A stretch of 64,000 bases of DNA from Zhenhengia yiwuensis. Its GTDB lineage: Bacteria > Bacillota > Clostridia > Lachnospirales > Cellulosilyticaceae. A model generated the notes under the pieces. The model searched no databases. It had not been told where the DNA came from and saw only the letters and a program-made list of their open reading frames with translations. Each line of letters opens with the position of its first letter. Within the stretch, counting starts at the first letter, position 1. The stretch lies in NCBI RefSeq assembly GCF_014384995.1, contig NZ_JACRSY010000008.1, positions 1-64,000 on the forward strand, given 5' to 3'. Both the position numbers and the translations under genes were made by a program. Shown here piece by piece: positions 31,715 through 41,323 of the stretch.

Positions 31715-32954
31715 TTTCACCCCCTTTCAATGAGTTATCTGTGGCAACTTTTTCATTGGAATGTGTGCTATCCATATTAGGGGTGTATATGTTGCCTGTT
31801 TTTGTATTAAATAATACATCCCCAAGTGAGAATTTAATAAAGTCAAGATGTTCAACCTCTTGAATATCTTCTTCATATCTAACCTCGGCTGGGGTCATAA
31901 ATGAGTTTTTAAGTGCAATTTCATAAGCCTTAAATCTTTTCTCAATGTCCCCTTTATTAATTTGCTTAGTATCAAAGGCAAAATAAAAAATCCCTTTTTC
32001 ATCTAGTGATAAAAGAGATTTATTCAAGGCTTTTTCAATTTTTAATATAATAGGCATAATGGCTGTTTTAATAAATAACGCCCAAACGTCTTCTGGAATA
32101 TTTGAATCGTATAGATTAACTGGAACGCCAAATACTTTTGCTGTGTCTATATCAATTTCTTTTTTATTCTTATTTAATTCCATTTCACTAGATGTTTGCT
32201 GTAGTTCCTTATATGTGATACCCTCATTTAATACAATACAATCATTATTACCAGCGTAAAGTCTACGCCATGCCTTTTTCAATTCATCAATTGCTGTTTG
32301 TGTTAAACGTCTTTGACTTTGTAGCACTCCACGTTTAACCCCACCATTTTTAATAACATTAGATGTATAAATTTGATTATCTAATGCTTGTTTAAGTAAG
32401 ACATTACATTCATCCAGTATTCCAAATCCTTCAACACCGTTTTCTGTGTTTTTAGTTGCTATGATGAAGTTATTTGTGTAAAATTCACGTTCCCTAATTC
32501 TTATCTTTGCATTTCTAAAGATCAGGTCAGAATCCATCAATACACATACGTCACGAACTGGTATGTAATGAAGTGACTTTATATCTTTAGTGTGTCCATT
32601 CTTGTATACATAAGTTACACCATGAATTAAATAGTCCCTAATCATAGCTTTTTTAAGTTCATCGCCTGTCATTAAATTTCCAGTATCATCATTCAGTAAA
32701 GTTGTTCTATTGTCCCCAAAGACTTCTTCAATTTTACCGTCTGATTCCTTATATAACTTAATTTCCAAACCAGCTATAACATTAGCTATTAATTCAACAT
32801 TTGAATATACTGCTGGTAGACCTATTGCTGTATTATAATCTACCCTAGTTTCCTTTTCTTGCTTGGATGGCTCATTATTACCTTCCAATAGAGTATCTAG
32901 TGGAATTTCTTCAACTTGCACCCTCTTATTTTTTAAAAAATCACTTAGTCCCAT
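31695..32954 (-). CDS. Portal protein (HK97 family)
   Basis: A 419-residue portal subunit: DYNTAIGLPAVYSNVELIANV near 38-58, ALDNQIYTSNVIKNGGVKRGVLQ, RLYAGNNDCIVLNEGITYKEL and QQTSSEMEL are family hallmarks. It forms the dodecameric DNA channel and binds terminase. Confidence 0.92.
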   Translation of the reverse strand: MGLSDFLKNKRVQVEEIPLDTLLEGNNEPSKQEKETRVDYNTAIGLPAVYSNVELIANVIAGLEIKLYKESDGKIEEVFGDNRTTLLNDDTGNLMTGDELKKAMIRDYLIHGVTYVYKNGHTKDIKSLHYIPVRDVCVLMDSDLIFRNAKIRIREREFYTNNFIIATKNTENGVEGFGILDECNVLLKQALDNQIYTSNVIKNGGVKRGVLQSQRRLTQTAIDELKKAWRRLYAGNNDCIVLNEGITYKELQQTSSEMELNKNKKEIDIDTAKVFGVPVNLYDSNIPEDVWALFIKTAIMPIILKIEKALNKSLLSLDEKGIFYFAFDTKQINKGDIEKRFKAYEIALKNSFMTPAEVRYEEDIQEVEHLDFIKFSLGDVLFNTKTGNIYTPNMDSTHSNEKVATDNSLKGGENDGYRD

Positions 32955-32969
32955 GTTTTCACCCCCTTT

Positions 32970-34643
32970 CTAAATAATTTGTACTGTAAATTCTTCTTGA
33001 ATTAATACATCTTCCAGTAGCTTCATGGCATTTATAAGAGATACAACCATATCAATCTTTCCATTTGATTTCCTTTTGTTGACGTATCTATTCAAGTTTG
33101 TATCATATAAGCATCTTGCATTAGCAAAGTTGATTTCAAGTAATCTATTAGGTTCATATGCAAACATCTTTGTAAGAATCAATTCTTCTAGTAACTTAGT
33201 AGGACTATGTAAAATACTTGAATGTTGCTTAATCTCAATAGTTTCATATCCAGCTTGATTCAATTTCTGTGCCGTACTCATGCAGTTGTAACGGTCATAC
33301 CCTACACCCATAACATACACACCATACTTTTCCTCTAATTCCATGATGAAGTTTTCTATAAATAGATAGTCCACTACACCTTCACCACAAGAAAAGCAAT
33401 AACCATTTCTTATCATTGCTCTATAATCAACCTTTTCAAGTCTAGTCTTTTCCTCAATCTTATCTAGTGGGATGAACGCCCATGACTTAGCATATACAAT
33501 TCCGTTGTGTTCACAAACCATTGATACGGAACAGTTGTCTGTAGTCATAGCTAAGTCTATTCCAAGATAAACTTCTTGTCCTGTCCAATCGAATGGCTCT
33601 GTCAACTTACATTTCTTCAAATCATCAGTAGGAATATATATTTCACCCTCTACACCATCCATCCATAAGTTAAGATGCTTACATTTGAATGAGGTAAGTT
33701 TTGCCCCACCCATTTCAAGGGCTTTTTTATATTCACTTTCCAAGTATTCCTTCCCCTCTGGCAATACTGCCTGTAGTGGATTGGCTTTAATAAAGTTATC
33801 AACAGTCATTTCATCCTTTTCATCCATGCTATAAAGCATAGCAAACATCTTTTCATCTTCCACAAGTCCATCAATTACCTTCTTAGCGTATTCTGTATAC
33901 TCCAAGAATGGATTTTGCGTGTTTGGATAGCTTGTACTAATAAGAATTAAAAGCCTATTTTGTACGGATAACATACCCGATGTCATAGATTCAATAAGCC
34001 CACCATCTTTAGCAGCCCCTACTTCATCTATGCAAGCCCCACACACCCGTAACCCGTCTGTAGTGTTATAATCACTAGAAAGTGCCTTTAGTGTATTCTG
34101 ATTCAACTTACACGTTATGACATCCCTTTTAATGTCGAACTTATCCCGAATAAATGGCGATGATTCAATTAATTTTCTTGTTTCGGCATAAACAATTTTT
34201 GCTTGTTCACGGGTATTTGCCCCTAGATAAAATTCACTATATTTAGGCTCTAAGAACATTAATATAATCATAATTAAACCAGCATTTACAGATTTACTAT
34301 TCTTTCTAGCAATCCATAAGATAGCAATTTCATATCTTCTTTTTGTGGGGTTGTCCTTACGTTTCCAGCAAAAAATGTTTAATATTAAGAAATACTGATA
34401 ACCTACACAAGCATCCTTTAAACTCATACCAGCTACAGCACCAGTTGCAAAGTTGATTAGGGACATAATACCAATAATCTTTTTTGCAGTAGCTTCACAA
34501 AAGAAATAGTTTAATTCCTCTTGGTGGTCTATCTCATATAAGAATTTCTTACAAATTTTTTGTATGTACTTATTAGTAGTGAATTTACCATTGATAACAT
34601 CTACAGCGTATTCATACCCCAATGTAGATTTAATAAAATTCAC
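32970..34643 (-). CDS. terL: Terminase large subunit
   Basis: A 557-residue packaging motor. ATPase: adenine/Walker A region AILWIARKNSKSVNAGLIMI (about 105-125) and Walker B RVCGACIDEVGAA (about 200-212) with DE. Nuclease: Asp in YLGIDLAMTTDNCS and GVGYDRYN farther on. The start overlaps the small subunit stop by one base. YmfN/HK97-type terminase. Confidence 0.93.
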   Translation of the reverse strand: MNFIKSTLGYEYAVDVINGKFTTNKYIQKICKKFLYEIDHQEELNYFFCEATAKKIIGIMSLINFATGAVAGMSLKDACVGYQYFLILNIFCWKRKDNPTKRRYEIAILWIARKNSKSVNAGLIMIILMFLEPKYSEFYLGANTREQAKIVYAETRKLIESSPFIRDKFDIKRDVITCKLNQNTLKALSSDYNTTDGLRVCGACIDEVGAAKDGGLIESMTSGMLSVQNRLLILISTSYPNTQNPFLEYTEYAKKVIDGLVEDEKMFAMLYSMDEKDEMTVDNFIKANPLQAVLPEGKEYLESEYKKALEMGGAKLTSFKCKHLNLWMDGVEGEIYIPTDDLKKCKLTEPFDWTGQEVYLGIDLAMTTDNCSVSMVCEHNGIVYAKSWAFIPLDKIEEKTRLEKVDYRAMIRNGYCFSCGEGVVDYLFIENFIMELEEKYGVYVMGVGYDRYNCMSTAQKLNQAGYETIEIKQHSSILHSPTKLLEELILTKMFAYEPNRLLEINFANARCLYDTNLNRYVNKRKSNGKIDMVVSLINAMKLLEDVLIQEEFTVQII

Positions 34644-35110
34644 TATTCGTCACCTCCTAAAATACTTAAAAGGGGGTCAGCTTCATTTTGCTTAGATTGG
34701 AAATTAATATTAGCTAGTTTTGCCCTCGATTGTGGGCTTAAACTTAACTCATTACATAATCTGAAAAAATCCTTCATGTATGATTCACGGATTTTAACAG
34801 ATGAACTTGGCTTACCATCAATACCCAATAAACCATTTTCATTTATATGTGCTTCACATTCTTGTATACGGTCTATTGTGATTGCTGTCTGTGCCAATAC
34901 ATAAACATCTAAGTTCCCAAGTATTCCACTTGATTCCAATTGTTTATGAATGAATTTAAAAATTTTCTTTTGGGTATTACTAAGGTAAGATGGTGGTTTT
35001 AATGCATCACTTTGACCTCGTAATCTTTGTTCCCCCTCTAAACGTGCGTTAATTTCTTCTTTAGTCATTAAACCAGTTTTCATTGAAATAGACTTTGCAG
35101 GTCTAGCCAT
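34643..35110 (-). CDS. terS: Terminase small subunit
   Basis: A 155-residue protein starting MARPAKSISMKTGLMTKEEI; the P27-family pattern includes LSNTQKKIFKFIHKQLESSGIL and DVYVLAQTAITIDRI, ending SKQNEADPLLSILGGDE. It recognises the packaging site. A longer frame upstream crosses the terminator hairpin and is rejected. Confidence 0.88.
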   Translation of the reverse strand: MARPAKSISMKTGLMTKEEINARLEGEQRLRGQSDALKPPSYLSNTQKKIFKFIHKQLESSGILGNLDVYVLAQTAITIDRIQECEAHINENGLLGIDGKPSSSVKIRESYMKDFFRLCNELSLSPQSRAKLANINFQSKQNEADPLLSILGGDE

Positions 35111-35130
35111 CTTTTTCACCATCCTTTCTT

Positions 35131-35206
35131 CATAAAAAAAAGTAATAAAGAATAGGAAAGTACATATATATAGTCCACATGGTAATTTCCCATTCTTCAT
35201 TACTTT
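35131..35206 (-). terminator. Long hairpin upstream of terS
   Basis: Two 21-base arms (35139-35159 and 35186-35206) pair with two mismatches, followed on the minus strand by a run of eight T residues. Length and T-run indicate a terminator separating the 35242 gene from terS; the long stem could also be part of the packaging region. Confidence 0.72.
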
Positions 35207-35241
35207 TTCACCTTTAAATAACATAAAAAACTAGCCAAAAT

Positions 35242-35649
35242 CTATGATTTTTGACCATTTTCCTCTTGTTTTTCGCCTATTTTACGAAGGGTTACTTTAT
35301 GTTTAACCCCTAATATGTCAGCCCATTGTTCCATTGTATCATTCATAAGGCTTGCATAATTTAAGCGTTGCACCCCAAGATTATCTATTAAATCTCCAAA
35401 ATCCTTCATACAATCAGTAAACCTCTCTGATAACCCGTCATAGGAATCCTTTAAACGGTCTATTGCTTGAATCAACCCCGAATAAGACATTGCACTTTCG
35501 ATTAGATTTATAGCATCTTCTTTATTCGTCAATGGTACTGAAGTTAGTAACAGTCCATTCATGCAGTAAAAATCAGCCTGTGTGTTGGTTACATTGATAT
35601 AGCTAATATTATCTAGGTTTATAATTGTCCCATCATAGCGAACAAACAA
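35242..35649 (-). CDS. Hypothetical protein upstream of terS
   Basis: A 135-residue protein with an N-terminal beta segment (MFVRYDGTIINLDNISYINV) and a helical C-terminus with LKDSYDGLSERFTDCMKDFGDL. No family recognised. Situated between HNH and terS genes. Confidence 0.6.
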   Translation of the reverse strand: MFVRYDGTIINLDNISYINVTNTQADFYCMNGLLLTSVPLTNKEDAINLIESAMSYSGLIQAIDRLKDSYDGLSERFTDCMKDFGDLIDNLGVQRLNYASLMNDTMEQWADILGVKHKVTLRKIGEKQEENGQKS

Positions 35650-35727
35650 TCCTTATCACCTCCATACCAATATTTTGTGTAATATAGGCAAAATCTATAC
35701 TTTCATTTCTAAAAAAAAATGTAAAAA

Positions 35728-35785
35728 GAGGTGGACTCGTGGTGTTGGTTGTGGGATTGATAAGGGGTATGCACTCAAGGGGGGT
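35728..35785 (+). other. G-rich strand-skewed tract beside the HNH gene
   Basis: Some 58 bases carry six G-clusters (GAGGTGG, GTGG, GTTGG, GTGGG, AAGGGG, AAGGGGGG) with few C. No gene lies in 35650-35786. The position near HNH and terS makes it a candidate cos/pac region; it could fold as a G-quadruplex. No direct evidence beyond composition and place. Confidence 0.35.
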
Positions 35786-35786
35786 A

Positions 35787-36164
35787 TTATCTGTTTACCT
35801 CCACATACTCCCTTACTTCCTCACTTACTTTCCAGTCAAGCACATTAGAATCGCCCAATTGTACGTTGCAAGTCCTACATAAGACAGCCACGTTCAAGTA
35901 ATCTAATTTGAGGTGGTTGTAATGCTTGTATGATAATATATGATGACCCTGTAGACAGTCAGTCACAATTAATTTATGTAATGACCAGCATCTTTCACAA
36001 TAAGGTTGTTCTTTTACTCTCATGTTCCTTAGCTTTTTCCAAGCATAAGAGGAATAAAATCGGCTTTTATCCTTATCTATTTTTCTTGTGTAATTTTTGC
36101 AACTACAGATTTCATTTAATCTTATTATTTTTCCACATGAACAATATTTTTTGATAAAATTCAC
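35787..36164 (-). CDS. HNH endonuclease
   Basis: A 125-residue HNH nuclease. Cys pairs (CERCW, about 57-61; CRTC, about 97-100) hold zinc around the core LQGHHILSYKHY (about 73-84) and LDYLNVAVLC. Small HNH proteins next to terminase help cut DNA in cos phages such as HK97. Confidence 0.88.
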   Translation of the reverse strand: MNFIKKYCSCGKIIRLNEICSCKNYTRKIDKDKSRFYSSYAWKKLRNMRVKEQPYCERCWSLHKLIVTDCLQGHHILSYKHYNHLKLDYLNVAVLCRTCNVQLGDSNVLDWKVSEEVREYVEVNR

Positions 36165-36310
36165 CTACCCTATCCCCATAAAAAATAGCACCATTAGCCA
36201 TACACTACTAATGATGCTTGCACGATTTTGTAAAACGAAATAAGGAAACCTAATTACAAGTCGTATGTAATATTTACAACTTGATACTGATATATTACCA
36301 TGTTTAACCC

Positions 36311-36366
36311 GACACTTTTAATACCATTTATACGACAATTTTATGACGATTTTAGGACTATTTTAA
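36311..36366. repeat. 11-bp direct repeats upstream of the late genes
   Basis: GACAATTTTAT (36334-36344), GACGATTTTAG (36345-36355) and GACTATTTTAA (36356-36366) are adjacent; a fourth, GACACTTTTAA, is at 36311-36321. Spacing is about one helical turn. Region 36165-36362 has no gene. A binding array for the late regulator encoded next door or for terminase is plausible. Confidence 0.55.
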
Positions 36367-36809
36367 GCCATGAAAATTGGTATTAATCGTTTTATAATAA
36401 TGTTCTTTCTTCTTCTTGAAAAACTTCTATCGCTTATCTCTAATAGGTCACAAATTCTATTTACTGTATATCTTTTAAAGTACCAAAATTCAATGAGTAA
36501 CCTTTCTCCCTCTGTTAAAATACTTAATGCATTTTCGATCCTTTTTAATTCTCTTTCCTTACTATTAATTTTTCTAATGATGGCTTGTTCTTTATCAGCT
36601 AGTTTTTCCATCCTGTTCACTACTTCATTTTCTACACTACTATTAATTGCATATGTAGGACTACCAGCTTTTTCATTATCACTCGCACCTCTAATACCTT
36701 CATATTCCATTAATTCTTCTAAATCAATCTTTAAATTATCTATTTCAATCTTTAGTTTTGGGACACTATATAACATCCCCTCTACTTTACAGTATAAATT
36801 ATTATCCAT
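36363..36809 (-). CDS. ArpU/sigma-70-like late transcription regulator
   Basis: A 148-residue protein. The C-terminal 55 residues (ILTEGERLLIEFWYFKRYTVN, RICDLLEISDRSFSRRRKN) form a sigma region 4-like helix-turn-helix, as in ArpU/RinA regulators of phage late genes. The N-terminal part is a long coiled coil. ATG at 36809 follows GAGGTGTGAT. Placed between early and late operons, as expected. Confidence 0.75.
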   Translation of the reverse strand: MDNNLYCKVEGMLYSVPKLKIEIDNLKIDLEELMEYEGIRGASDNEKAGSPTYAINSSVENEVVNRMEKLADKEQAIIRKINSKERELKRIENALSILTEGERLLIEFWYFKRYTVNRICDLLEISDRSFSRRRKNIIIKRLIPIFMA

Positions 36810-36843
36810 ATCACACCTCAAAAAAGTAAATGTTGCCACTTTA

Positions 36844-37155
36844 TAGACACTAAACGCTAAAACCCTTGATATATAAGGCTTTTAGCCGTCTATCATTATT
36901 GACTATAATATATATATATTTCTTATATATATTTATATATAGTCTTTCTTTTAATATATATATAATAAGAATCTTATTGTCTAACAAGTTTATAGACACC
37001 CTAGTATTTTCAAGGGTTTAAAGCACTTTTATGTGTCTATTGTACTCCAATTCTGAATTATAAATACAATTAACCCTATCCCTTGATATTACTAGTTTTA
37101 ACGCTGTCTAACTTCTTTTTTTCAAAAATAGACAGTACCAAAATTAAATAGACAC
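36844..37155. repeat. AT-rich gap with repeated TAGACA boxes
   Basis: Seven copies of TAGACA(C/G) or its complement occur at 36844, 36978, 36993, 37033, 37105, 37129 and 37149, in both orientations, around an extremely AT-rich core (36900-36975, alternating TA). AACCCTTGAT at 36861 and its inverse CAAGGGTT at 37011 flank it. No gene. Candidate phage replication origin or regulator array. Confidence 0.5.
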
Positions 37156-39027
37156 ATATATTTGAACCCTTTCACCATTCATTCTTGTTTGCTTAGTTGC
37201 ATAGCTACATAGTGTCTTAAGTTGTAATGTAAATCTTCTACTTGTCAAAGGATTGTAACCATTATCATAACACCATTGAGTGTACATTCTATACACATAT
37301 TTTGTAGTATTATTTTCAATGCTACCTTCTTTTTCCTCGACAAAATCTAAAATAGGATTGTTTGTTCTGTGATACTCTTCTAATTCCTTCACAACCTTTG
37401 CCGACTGTGTGAATGTATTGGTAAGGGTAACTCTTTTCAACCCCTCTAACGCAAGAAGTATAACGTATTCCATAGATTCAGTCGTTAATACTTTATCCTT
37501 AATTCTTGGGTCAAAATCTGAATCAGTATGACGTATTTTTGCATTGAAAGGAATAATCATCATCCTACGCTTAAATCCAAAACTTGAATCCTTCACCTTT
37601 GGAATATCATTGGCACTAAAGATTAACTTTGCGTATGGTTTAATAATGTAAGGATTCTTCCCTTTTTCTTCTACGGTCATACGTTCACCAATAGTCATTT
37701 TTTTAAGGTCTTCCGATTCCTCAATAAATGCACCACTAATATCATCCCCTACATTGGCTAATTTCCCGTGTAGATGGAATGCATTGAATCTTTTTGTTAG
37801 GTTCTTCATACTAATACTTGAAATGTTGTCCTCACCTAACATAGCAATTAACATTTCTAGGGTTGTTGATTTACCATTACTACCTTCACCCGTTAATATG
37901 AAGAACTTGCCAATTTCTGAACGTCTATATAAACAGAATCCAAACATTTCTTCTATTAATGCTCTAATATTTTCATCGTTACATGATACCTTATTCAGTA
38001 GCTTATCAACTGATTTACTTTCTGCATTTGGGTTATAGTTCCACGGAATCATATTTTGGAAAATCATTGACGGGTCATGTGCAAGTAATGTATCTTCGTA
38101 AATGTCATATATTCCATTCTTGAATAAAATATATCTTTCACTTGCTGGCTTATATTCTTCACAAACCAACTCTAACCATCTAAGCATTTCAGCCCTAGCT
38201 GATTTTGTACTGTTTGTAATATATTTGATTAATAACCTCTCGATCTCGTCAGTATCTCTTACATATACCCCCTTGTGATAAATATGTAGCTGGCTATCAA
38301 TTTTTATAATGTTATATTCATGCTTTAAATAATTGGCTAATGATTGAAACTGTAATTTTCCACGTTCATCATAGAAAGATTGTTTCATAAAAGCATCGTC
38401 TCGTAGAATTGTATCTAGTTCCTTTTCTCCTATCGGGTCTTTAAGGATATATTTATTAATTAATGTTATAGTTTCCTTTACTTCATCTTTACTCATTCCT
38501 GTTTGTTGTAAAGTAAGAATGTAATTGAATAATGCTTGATTTCTTCCACTTCCTTCATCCAGCATTTTAAAATCAACATTTGCCCTTACGGGTTTTAACC
38601 ATCTAGGTACAAAGTCTAGTTCTTCAACTTCTCGTAAAACTTCTCTATATTCACCATCTATTTTTAATGGTGTAATACGGTTATTAATTCCAAGCTTAAT
38701 ATCCATATGAGATATACCAACACATGATGTTTTATTAGTACATTCTTTTGTAATCTCAACATTTCGGAAATAGAAGTGTTTCCCCCTAGTGGTTTTAATG
38801 ATATTACATGATATTCCCATTTCATCAATCATGCTATGAAGCAAATTTGATTCTTCCATATCATCTACATCAATCATAATTACATCATCTTCTAAAACAC
38901 CACCATAACTATCTAATTGTTTTACTGCATCCAAACTATAAAATTCTTTACGCCCTTTAACTTCTTCTGTAGGCAGTTTCCCTTTCTTCCATGTTGGGAT
39001 ATATCCCTTTAACATATTTTCCAGCAT
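37144..39027 (-). CDS. D5-type primase-helicase
   Basis: A 627-residue replication protein. The N-terminal part is primase-like with VIMIDVDDMEE (about 49-59) as a possible catalytic acid motif and TTRGKHFYFRN. A D5_N linker (about 250-330) leads to an SF3 helicase: Walker A ILTGEGSNGKSTT (about 380-392), Walker B-like VGDDISGAFIEE, sensor IFSANDIPKV. It would open the origin and prime DNA for the phage polymerase. Last gene of the early operon. Confidence 0.88.
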   Translation of the reverse strand: MLENMLKGYIPTWKKGKLPTEEVKGRKEFYSLDAVKQLDSYGGVLEDDVIMIDVDDMEESNLLHSMIDEMGISCNIIKTTRGKHFYFRNVEITKECTNKTSCVGISHMDIKLGINNRITPLKIDGEYREVLREVEELDFVPRWLKPVRANVDFKMLDEGSGRNQALFNYILTLQQTGMSKDEVKETITLINKYILKDPIGEKELDTILRDDAFMKQSFYDERGKLQFQSLANYLKHEYNIIKIDSQLHIYHKGVYVRDTDEIERLLIKYITNSTKSARAEMLRWLELVCEEYKPASERYILFKNGIYDIYEDTLLAHDPSMIFQNMIPWNYNPNAESKSVDKLLNKVSCNDENIRALIEEMFGFCLYRRSEIGKFFILTGEGSNGKSTTLEMLIAMLGEDNISSISMKNLTKRFNAFHLHGKLANVGDDISGAFIEESEDLKKMTIGERMTVEEKGKNPYIIKPYAKLIFSANDIPKVKDSSFGFKRRMMIIPFNAKIRHTDSDFDPRIKDKVLTTESMEYVILLALEGLKRVTLTNTFTQSAKVVKELEEYHRTNNPILDFVEEKEGSIENNTTKYVYRMYTQWCYDNGYNPLTSRRFTLQLKTLCSYATKQTRMNGERVQIYVSI

Positions 39028-39056
39028 CGTTTACACTCCTTTAAAAATAAATTCCC

Positions 39057-39245
39057 TTAATCTATCTTTTTTCTTTTGCACTTCTTGCAAGTTTTAATCT
39101 GAAAGGTTTGTACACCAATATTAAGTGACCTACAATCATAATCATGTATGCACGTTTGCTGGTCTAACCATTCAAGCACCTTGTAAAATATTTCACCAAA
39201 GCAACAAATTTTGTCTATCATGTATAAAAATAAATCACCAATCAT
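39057..39245 (-). CDS. Small Cys-rich protein
   Basis: A 62-residue protein ending TCKKCKRKK, with further CC (13-14) and C at 32 and 38. It may bind zinc. Unknown family; it lies between polymerase and primase genes. Confidence 0.5.
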   Translation of the reverse strand: MIGDLFLYMIDKICCFGEIFYKVLEWLDQQTCIHDYDCRSLNIGVQTFQIKTCKKCKRKKID

Positions 39246-39278
39246 TGTTATTTTTCTCCCTAATTTACAAATTTAATA

Positions 39279-39536
39279 TTAAAATAACCCTTCATCTATA
39301 ACTTTCTTAAATGCAACATATTTAGATTTCTTCATAAGTAATAATTTATGTTTTTTCAATCTGATAAATAGAGAATCTTCACGGTGAATATGTCTATATA
39401 GATTTTTTAAATCAATGTCGTAATCTTGTGCAAATGCTCTTACGCTAGAATATTCATCTATATATACACCAGTTTCATAATCTAGTTGTACAAGCCTAAT
39501 ACCTCTAACAAAATCATCATCATGTTTCATAGCCAT
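39279..39536 (-). CDS. Small hypothetical replication-block protein
   Basis: An 85-residue basic protein; the middle (EYSSVRAFAQDYDIDLKNLYRHI) resembles the HTH of NUMOD-type or DNA-binding modules. Its start is 2 bases after the polymerase stop. Function unknown. Confidence 0.5.
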   Translation of the reverse strand: MAMKHDDDFVRGIRLVQLDYETGVYIDEYSSVRAFAQDYDIDLKNLYRHIHREDSLFIRLKKHKLLLMKKSKYVAFKKVIDEGLF

Positions 39537-39538
39537 TT

Positions 39539-41299
39539 CTACACCTCATATCCTAAGAATTTTTGTAATCTATCTTTTGCTGTATCTATATACCACCCCT
39601 TATCTAATTTTCTAGGGGCTAATACACCATTCACATCATCATTAAAAATAAAGCACCTTTCAGCAGTATTACCAACCTTGTTGGGTTTACCATCTTTCAA
39701 TTTATAAATAGTCTTATCATTTCTTGACCTACTGGCAAATACTCTTAGCACTCTTTCGGGAATAGGTTCACCCCCGATTAATTTACTTAATGTCTTTCCA
39801 TCTGATAATTTTTCTTTAACCACCTCTCCACCAAATACAGCACCACCATTAAATTTAGATGATACCTTAACTATTTTCTGAAACTCTTTTAATCGGTTTT
39901 CATTATTTATAGTTTCTTCTACTGGAATACCTTTAACTAGATAATCAACTACAGCTCTATTCACTATTGGTAAATCATAGTCCATTACATTTAACTTTTT
40001 AACGTATGCACCCTTTGACTTATACTTTCCTTTTTCATCAATGATTACATAGTTATTTACATCTTTTTGAATTACCTTTTTATAAATGTCATGCTCTAAG
40101 TCTAGGCGTACAAGTTCTGACCACTTATCACATACTTTTTTATATCTATCAAATAATTTCTCATGGCTTAATTTAACTAAGATACCATCTGTATTTGATT
40201 GAACCAGTAACATATCTGAACCAAATTCATCTTCTAACATTTCAATTAACATAGTTAATGTAGTCATACCAGCTATGCAAACATTGTTAGCCTGTAAAGG
40301 GTCAAATAAGGCGTTGTTCTTATCTTTACTAGCCCCGTATGTACCATTCAGAACAATTTTCATTGGTAACTGCATTGGATTCTTTTGGGCTTTCATTACT
40401 AACCTATCATCCCTAATTTTACGGTATTTACTTGGGTCTTTTACGTTCCTACTTAGAAAATCATATTCGATCATAATTGCTGGATATAGGCTGGCAACGT
40501 CTGACATTACAAAGAACCCCTCACCATAATATTTATCTAAAGCACCGTGAACCCCTCCCCATCCGTAAATATGATGGCATCCAGCTACTACAACATCTTG
40601 GAATTTCTCATAATTGTGATTTTCGGGGTTTAAATACCAATCAGCAATATGTTTATACCTTTTAAGTTTTAACGTATCGGGTAGACATACATTAAATTCA
40701 TCATTCCTCACGCTCTTACGGGCATTTAAAATTATTGCTGATAGTTGGGCTTTAGTCTTATTAAGATAGCGTAAAGGAAGATTAAACGCTGTAAGAAGTC
40801 CTATATGTGCTTGATATTCTTCCAGTTGGTTCATAAATACTTCTACCGTTTGATAAACGTCATGCTTACAGTATTCAATCAGTTCTGCAATTTCTATTGC
40901 CGTACATTTTCGCTGTAACTTAAATGATACGCTGGATTCTTTAATTGAATTTCCCATATGGGCTTCAAGTTCCTTTAAACCTTTCATCCTATTGACCATA
41001 GCATCATAGATAAGTAATGGGACTTTATTAAACGCATCTGATAGCATCCATCCAGCCTTATCTTCTTCAATAATCTGTGTACTTGTCCAATAAGGGTCTA
41101 TTCCTAAGAGAATACTTTTAATAATATACTGGTCATAGTGCCTAGCATTATAGCCACACCATATGCGTTCCTTATTATCTTCATAGAATGTTGATAGCTT
41201 TTCACTATCATTAACTATTACTATTTCTTGCTGGCTGTCCATATCCAAAAATACAACCATCCAATCATGTTTCAAAACCTCGCAGTCAAAAAATAACAT
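39539..41299 (-). CDS. Family B DNA polymerase
   Basis: A 586-residue phage polymerase. Exonuclease: Asp5 and Glu7 (FFDCEV) and YCKHDVYQT (about 143-151). Polymerase: motif A DVASLYP (267-273), motif B KIVLNGTYG (314-322), motif C SNTDG (368-372, in place of the usual YGDTDS). It is short for the family (often 800+), resembling compact phage enzymes. With the D5 primase-helicase and DUF669 protein it gives prophage 2 its own replisome. Confidence 0.88.
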   Translation of the reverse strand: MLFFDCEVLKHDWMVVFLDMDSQQEIVIVNDSEKLSTFYEDNKERIWCGYNARHYDQYIIKSILLGIDPYWTSTQIIEEDKAGWMLSDAFNKVPLLIYDAMVNRMKGLKELEAHMGNSIKESSVSFKLQRKCTAIEIAELIEYCKHDVYQTVEVFMNQLEEYQAHIGLLTAFNLPLRYLNKTKAQLSAIILNARKSVRNDEFNVCLPDTLKLKRYKHIADWYLNPENHNYEKFQDVVVAGCHHIYGWGGVHGALDKYYGEGFFVMSDVASLYPAIMIEYDFLSRNVKDPSKYRKIRDDRLVMKAQKNPMQLPMKIVLNGTYGASKDKNNALFDPLQANNVCIAGMTTLTMLIEMLEDEFGSDMLLVQSNTDGILVKLSHEKLFDRYKKVCDKWSELVRLDLEHDIYKKVIQKDVNNYVIIDEKGKYKSKGAYVKKLNVMDYDLPIVNRAVVDYLVKGIPVEETINNENRLKEFQKIVKVSSKFNGGAVFGGEVVKEKLSDGKTLSKLIGGEPIPERVLRVFASRSRNDKTIYKLKDGKPNKVGNTAERCFIFNDDVNGVLAPRKLDKGWYIDTAKDRLQKFLGYEV

Positions 41300-41323
41300 C
41301 TTTCATCCACCTTTCTAACCCAT

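Noticed and set aside
36370..36846. Plus-strand frame of nearly the same span as the ArpU-like gene
   Set aside because: Mirror image of a gene with clear HTH similarity; hydrophobic low-complexity composition typical of antisense frames.
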